Source: Populus alba (taxonomy: Eukaryota > Streptophyta > Magnoliopsida > Malpighiales > Salicaceae). From it: a stretch of DNA of 64,000 nt. The translations under genes and the position numbers were made by a program. The notes beneath the pieces are model-generated. The model searched no databases, was not told the origin of the DNA, and was given only the letters and a program-made list of their open reading frames with translations. The DNA lies in the NCBI RefSeq assembly GCF_005239225.2, contig NC_133299.1, positions 6,576,967 through 6,640,966 of the forward strand. Reading direction: 5' to 3'. Of the stretch, positions 59,531-64,000 are shown piece by piece (the first letter of the stretch is position 1; every line of letters begins with the position of its first letter).

Positions 59531-62200
59531 CTACAGCTCCTCTGTAAAGCAACCAATATGAAATGCCCCCAGGTTCTCCAAACCCTGGTCCTTGGCCGAG
59601 GAATTGGTCTGAGTTGATGCAATTTGCAAGGTAGAAAAGTGTAGATAAGGACGATAAACTGGGGGTAGGAGCAACATTGATTTTCGGTCCATTGCCAGTA
59701 GCTTTCCACACTTACTGCACCAATAACAACTTCCAAATTTATAAATTCACAATTTATGAACACAAGTCTATTCAGTTAAAAGAAGAGGATTTCACCTGCA
59801 AACTTTGGTAAATAGTGTCTGGTAGCAGCATATCCAGTGCTTCAAAAAGAAAAAGGAAAATAGGATACAAATGAGGATTGCCAGGTGCTTTTACTGATTT
59901 CATGAACAATTAAATTATACCAGGAAATCCACAAGTTAGGAACCATACCACGATAGAATATAAGGCTGTTCTAGAGCTGACCCCAAGAAAATGCTGCAAG
60001 GCCATAGCAGCATGCTCCTACAGAAGTACTGGAAATTTTAGTTTGTAATTGAAAAGGCTCCATCTAGCAAAGATATAGAAACAAGAGCGGTTACCGAGAT
60101 CTTTCTGAATACATGATGAACTGAAAAACCTCTTGCATGTATATAGCTGCCTCCCTGTTGATGAATGAAGGGGAACAAATTGTCAACAAAATGCAGCTGT
60201 GCATCTTTCAGAATATATCAGTGGAAAGGAAAAGATAGGATCACAAAAGATACATATGTCATGAGCAACTCCCAACCATAGAACCTTCAGATTAGGAAAA
60301 AAAAAACACAAAGCATAAATTATTTGAAATGATATCGGTTTTTAATTTACAGAAAGCATTTTCCCTCTAGATATTATGACCATTTCAAATAGGAACTGAC
60401 TTGCACAATGACACAAAAAATTTAACATGTTTTGGTTTCTTTCAAGTTCCCTGCGGTTAACAAGAAGATGTGTGATTTCACGATATCTAGGTCTGAACTT
60501 TTTATTTATAGAATATTAATCCAAATTCCTGATAGCTCATTCAGATTATTACTTGTCAAATATCAATAAACGCAATTGCAAAACACCTAGGTTTGAGTCC
60601 AATTCAGACTTGCAAAACTTGCTGGTCTTCCAAACCAAACACCCACTCCAACCTTTATCATCTCCAAGGCTAAGAATTAGAAAGAACTATAGACTCGTAC
60701 GTTCAATTAATGATGATAATCCAAGACAAAGCTTGACTAGTTAACCTAGGATCACACATGAGCAGAACTCAAACATTGATCACCTTCAACAAAGTCAAGA
60801 ATAGACTCTCAGTTCTGGTAATTTGCCATGGATACAGAACATAGTAGGGGACTAAAAGGAAGCAATAGAACTAACAAGTCTTTAAGAACAAGGACTCAGA
60901 AAGCCATGCATTCAATGAATTAGAATACCTCATCAGGTGAAAAGAAAGCTACTGCATCTGGGTCAATGGAACCAGCTGGATGCAATGATATTATAGCTCT
61001 GAACACAGAAGGAAAGAACAACTCGATAACAGCAATCTTATCAGTAGCTGCAGCACTCTGAGATACTGTTCTTAGTTTACTTAAACTATGAAAACCATGG
61101 TCTTTTGATGCGTCTAGAGGATTCTCACTTGCTGAAGCTGGTAAAGAGGAAGCTCTTTTAAACCAATCCAATCGTTCATAAGTGAGAACTTTCAAATTCA
61201 GCATTTCTTTCTCCAAGCATGTTAAAACATCCGAAAGTGTCTTGCAATCACTAAGCTCTTCTTGATAATTCAGCAGTAGATCTTTCGGAATACAATGCTT
61301 CTTTGATGCTGGTTCCATACTTTGAACATCTTGTCCTTCATCAAGGTGAGGAAAAAATCGCCTTTTCTGATCTGTAAATGCCTTAAGAGCTAACCTGCAG
61401 ACATTTAGAACAGAAAAGTGATTGCATAATCAATATGATCATAGAAACAACTACATCTGCTAACATAGAAACAGCAAAAAATACTAGAACATCGAACAGC
61501 CTGTTCCAATAATCAAGATGTTAAAATCAACCTGGTTCTATCAACTGCAGATGCACCAGCCTGTCCAGCAAGCTGTCGTTTCCAAGCATAGGCAACAACA
61601 GCACCATCCGGACACACCACCGGCAAGTGCAAACCCCATGAATTACTACGTGACCTAAGAGTTTCATTCAAAACTCCAGATTCTTCTAGTTGCCTTCCTA
61701 CCAAACATTAACAACATCCCAAAATTCATTTCAACCAACCAGTTTACAATAAACAAGCAAATTAAAACAAATTAAGCTTAGAAATCTATAACATTACTGT
61801 CTTAATAACTAACATTCAACAGCAAGAACCTGGAGAAAAAAAAAACAGAATTGAATATGAAAGATGGGGAGTAGAGACAAGTACCAACGGAGCGGAGGTC
61901 TTGGAGGTGTTGGCGCATGGAAGCATCTTCTTTAACAAACAATTGCAAAGGTTTATTGCTCTGGTGAGGAACTGCAGCAATGAATAGCGCTTCGAGGAGG
62001 CGATCAGCGCCTAATCTGACGTCAGCGATGAGTCGGGAGGCTTGACCTAGCCTTTCCATAGCCAGAGCCACCTGTTTCGGTGGTGCATCCGCAGAAGACT
62101 GTGGGTTAGGGTTTTGGCTCGCCGCAGCAGGAGGCTCTTGCAGCTGCATCGGCTGCTGCTGCTGCTGCTGTATCAATAGAGGATGTGGTTTCATGTCCAT
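59531..62200 (-). CDS. MED27: Mediator of RNA polymerase II transcription subunit 27
   Basis: MED27 is a tail/upper-module subunit of the nuclear Mediator complex. Seven coding exons (minus): 62200-61885, 61697-61532, 61394-60929, 60154-60095, 60017-59949, 59839-59796 and 59714-59531, giving 434 aa with continuous phase. N terminus: six-glutamine run from CTG/CAG-type repeats (residues 11-16). Then comes the conserved PPKQVALAMERLGQASRLIA, RLGADRLLEALFIAA and DASMRQHLQDLRSVG. Middle: NSWGLHLPVVCPDGAVVAYA, WKRQLAGQAGASAVDRTRL and KAFTDQKRRFFPHLDE. C-terminal: DKIAVIELFFPSVFRAIISL, HPAGSIDPDAVAFFSPDE, GGSYIHARGFSVHHVF and SKCGKLLAMDRKSMLLLPPV. The last intron uses the acceptor that restores KCGKLLA; the next AG four bases later would break the frame. 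All are as in plant MED27. No lesion was seen. Confidence 0.95.
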
Positions 62201-63735
62201 TTTTTTTTGTGTGGTTAATAGTAATTAATACATGTGTAGTAATGCGATGATTCGAGCTTAAGATTGAGGGAACGCAGTGATTTCTCGTTTTTGGTCGGAG
62301 GATTGAAAAGAGGGCCTAGCCTAGGTGTTAACTTATGAGTTATGACATATTTTGCAATAGTGCAACCTAAAGCCGGTGCCGCGAGCCACCGCTAAATTGT
62401 GAAAGAATTTCGGGTCGGGTCGGGTTCAAGTTTTAATAAAACTCTGCCCAACTTATTATTATTATTATTATTATTATCAGCAGCTAATTCATGTTTTCTC
62501 TTTCTTTTGACCAAAAGAAGACAATAAATGGATGTTTCATCTTTTTTTACATGGTTAAATACTTAAATGTTTAAGTGTACAGTAGCAATATTTCTTACCC
62601 AACTTTTCTTCACCTTGTTTGTTTCTCTCAAATAATCGCACATTTAATGTTTATATATTAGATATGATGTTTTTTATTTATTACCCGGCTTGTATACTAT
62701 ATTTGGAAAACAAAGGAACTATATAGAGTTTTTATAAAACATTTATTCAGATTCCGTTTAAGTTAAATGTCACTTTGACAACGACTCAAAACCTTCATTT
62801 AATAAAAAAAAACTTTAATAATAAGTAAAATATATTTATCAATTATACTTTATGATGTAAAATTTACTGAAATTTAATTTTTGAAGGTGAGATATGTAAA
62901 TTGTTCTTTTTAAGATGAAGTTGAAAGAATGGTGAAGTTTAATGAAATTGTAGATAAACATGTACATGTTGAGAATATAACTGGGTTTCTTTGAATTGGA
63001 GCCACCATTTAACTTTGATGTCCCTCGAGGTATTAGAGTAGTTAATATTTCCATCTACATTATTCATTATAATAAAGTCCTAGTATAGAATCCAATGGAC
63101 ATCAAATGTTAACATGAAATGTAATGAGATAATTATCTAGTAGGTAGTATAATAATAAAAATTAAAAAAAATTGTTTTTTTTATAGTGTGTGTGTATATT
63201 CTAATCTCGTTGCAATTTTTTAAGGAATAATTTCATTCACATGATTAAAATATTACCACGAAATAATTTACCTATAGTCTAGTCAAAACAAGTTTTGTTT
63301 TTTTTAAGTAAATTATTTTAATTTATTTTTAAATACAAACTTGAGTCTTGAGTTTATTTATTTTTGTGTTTAAAAATATTTTTGAAAAAAATTAAAATAT
63401 TTTTTTTATTTTAAATTAATATTTTTTTGGTATTTCAGATCATTTTTATATATTTATATCAAAAATAATTTTTTAAAAAATAAAAAAAATATTATTTTAA
63501 TATATTTTCAAATAAAAATTATTTTAAAATATAACCAAAACCACTCATCTAAAATATATCCCTCTTATTTTATGTGTATACACACACCTGAGAAAACATG
63601 AGGGTTAAAATACGGAGGAGGGAAACTCACCACTCAAAATTGAAGAAACACTGCCTTTGCCGCCAAAAATAGCACCAAAAGAAAGAGAGAGATCTCAATT
63701 CAGAGAGACCAAAAGAGAAACAGAGAGACGAACCT
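62201..63735. other. Intergenic region between divergent MED27 and the right-edge gene
   Basis: Presumed MED27 promoter to about 62.35 kb. (TTA)n/(ATT)n microsatellite at 62455-62478. A/T-rich MITE-like copy at 63365-63545 (TTTTTTGGTATTTCAGATCA ... ATATTTATATCAAAAATAAT). The (GT)n run near 63186 and (CA)n near 63580 are short. No gene was found. Confidence 0.45.
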
Positions 63736-64000
63736 ATGCAATCCAAAATAAGCTCCTTCTTCAAGTCCCCTTCTTCTTCTTCCCGCCAAAATGCCTCCAA
63801 GAAGACCCACCTTCTTTTTCGGACGTTGACTTGGCTAAATGGCAGAATTCCCAGCACCAATTTGTCAATACTTACGCACGTCGAGCCGCCCCAAAATTAA
63901 TTCTCGGGTATACAGTCTTCTTTAAAGATATTCCCTTTTCTTTTCAGATAATGGGTTTTTTCTTTTTATTTGGTTATTGTAATTTTTTTAATGTATAGCT
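63736..64000 (+). CDS. 5' end of an unidentified gene with PCNA-binding-type N terminus (partial, possible frame break)
   Basis: The ATG at 63736 begins MQSKISSFFKSPSSSSRQNA. QSKISSFF is a PIP box (Q-x-x-I-x-x-F-F), the short motif by which replication and repair proteins bind PCNA, placed at the extreme N terminus. In this frame the protein runs into a stop near 63898. From about 63795 another frame reads EDPPSFSDVDLAKWQNSQHQ, FVNTYARRAAPK, which looks more protein-like. It then meets a possible donor (GGGTATAC) near 63908. So either a 1-base-type indel lies around 63785-63795 or one of the frames is spurious. The gene continues past the window edge. Family not identified. Confidence 0.45.

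Noticed and set aside
63657..63998. 113-codon frame treated as starting at 63657
   Set aside because: The first codon is TTG, not ATG; in a plant gene the first ATG that yields a sensible N terminus is at 63736 in another frame.

Overview
This is a eukaryotic, dicot-plant nuclear segment. The genes have introns with GT..AG borders, the intergenic DNA is very A/T-rich, and plant transposable elements are abundant. The encoded proteins (an aluminium-activated malate transporter, DGD1, NSA2, a TMK receptor kinase and MED27) and the style of the repeats make a woody rosid such as Populus/Salix my best guess. The species assignment is an inference and was not tested by alignment.

Layout. 1-12.5 kb is gene-free and repeat-dominated. 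It holds three successive minisatellite arrays (90-2200), a dimeric array of about 285 bp (2780-3720), a SINE-like copy near 6.4 kb and a decayed LINE (about 10.45-12.1 kb, minus). 12.56-15.64 kb is a T-rich block of palindrome-cored repeats ending in a Helitron-type 3' terminus, only about 375 bp upstream of an ALMT gene (16.0-19.5 kb, plus). That gene is intact in six exons except for a 7-bp insertion that shifts the frame. DGD1 (21.2-27.4 kb, minus, seven exons, 793 aa) carries a hAT-type MITE in intron 3. A decayed Ty1/copia element with 379-bp LTRs and a 5-bp target duplication occupies 30.64-35.98 kb. NSA2 (37.7-40.1 kb, minus, nine coding exons, 260 aa) has a first coding exon consisting only of the ATG. 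40.3-47.3 kb is gene-poor, with SINEs, MITE-like copies and a short-period array. A TMK-type LRR receptor kinase lies at 47.65-50.96 kb (plus, two exons, 952 aa). 51-59.5 kb is gene-poor; it contains a MITE-like element and old plastid DNA, rps2-atpI on plus followed by psbD on minus. MED27 (59.5-62.2 kb, minus, seven exons, 434 aa) follows. The right edge (63.7 kb onward) holds the 5' end of a gene whose first residues look like a PCNA-interacting peptide, with an apparent frame break.

The genes do not form a pathway. They are unrelated single genes: vacuolar or plasma-membrane anion transport, plastid galactolipid synthesis, 60S ribosome assembly, cell-surface signalling and transcriptional Mediator. 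The most interesting material is structural: the Helitron/palindrome block abutting the ALMT promoter, the ALMT frameshift, the higher-order minisatellite, the rearranged plastid insert and the ATG-only exon of NSA2. Exon borders were placed by hand from splice signals, reading-frame continuity and recalled family sequences; no search was run.
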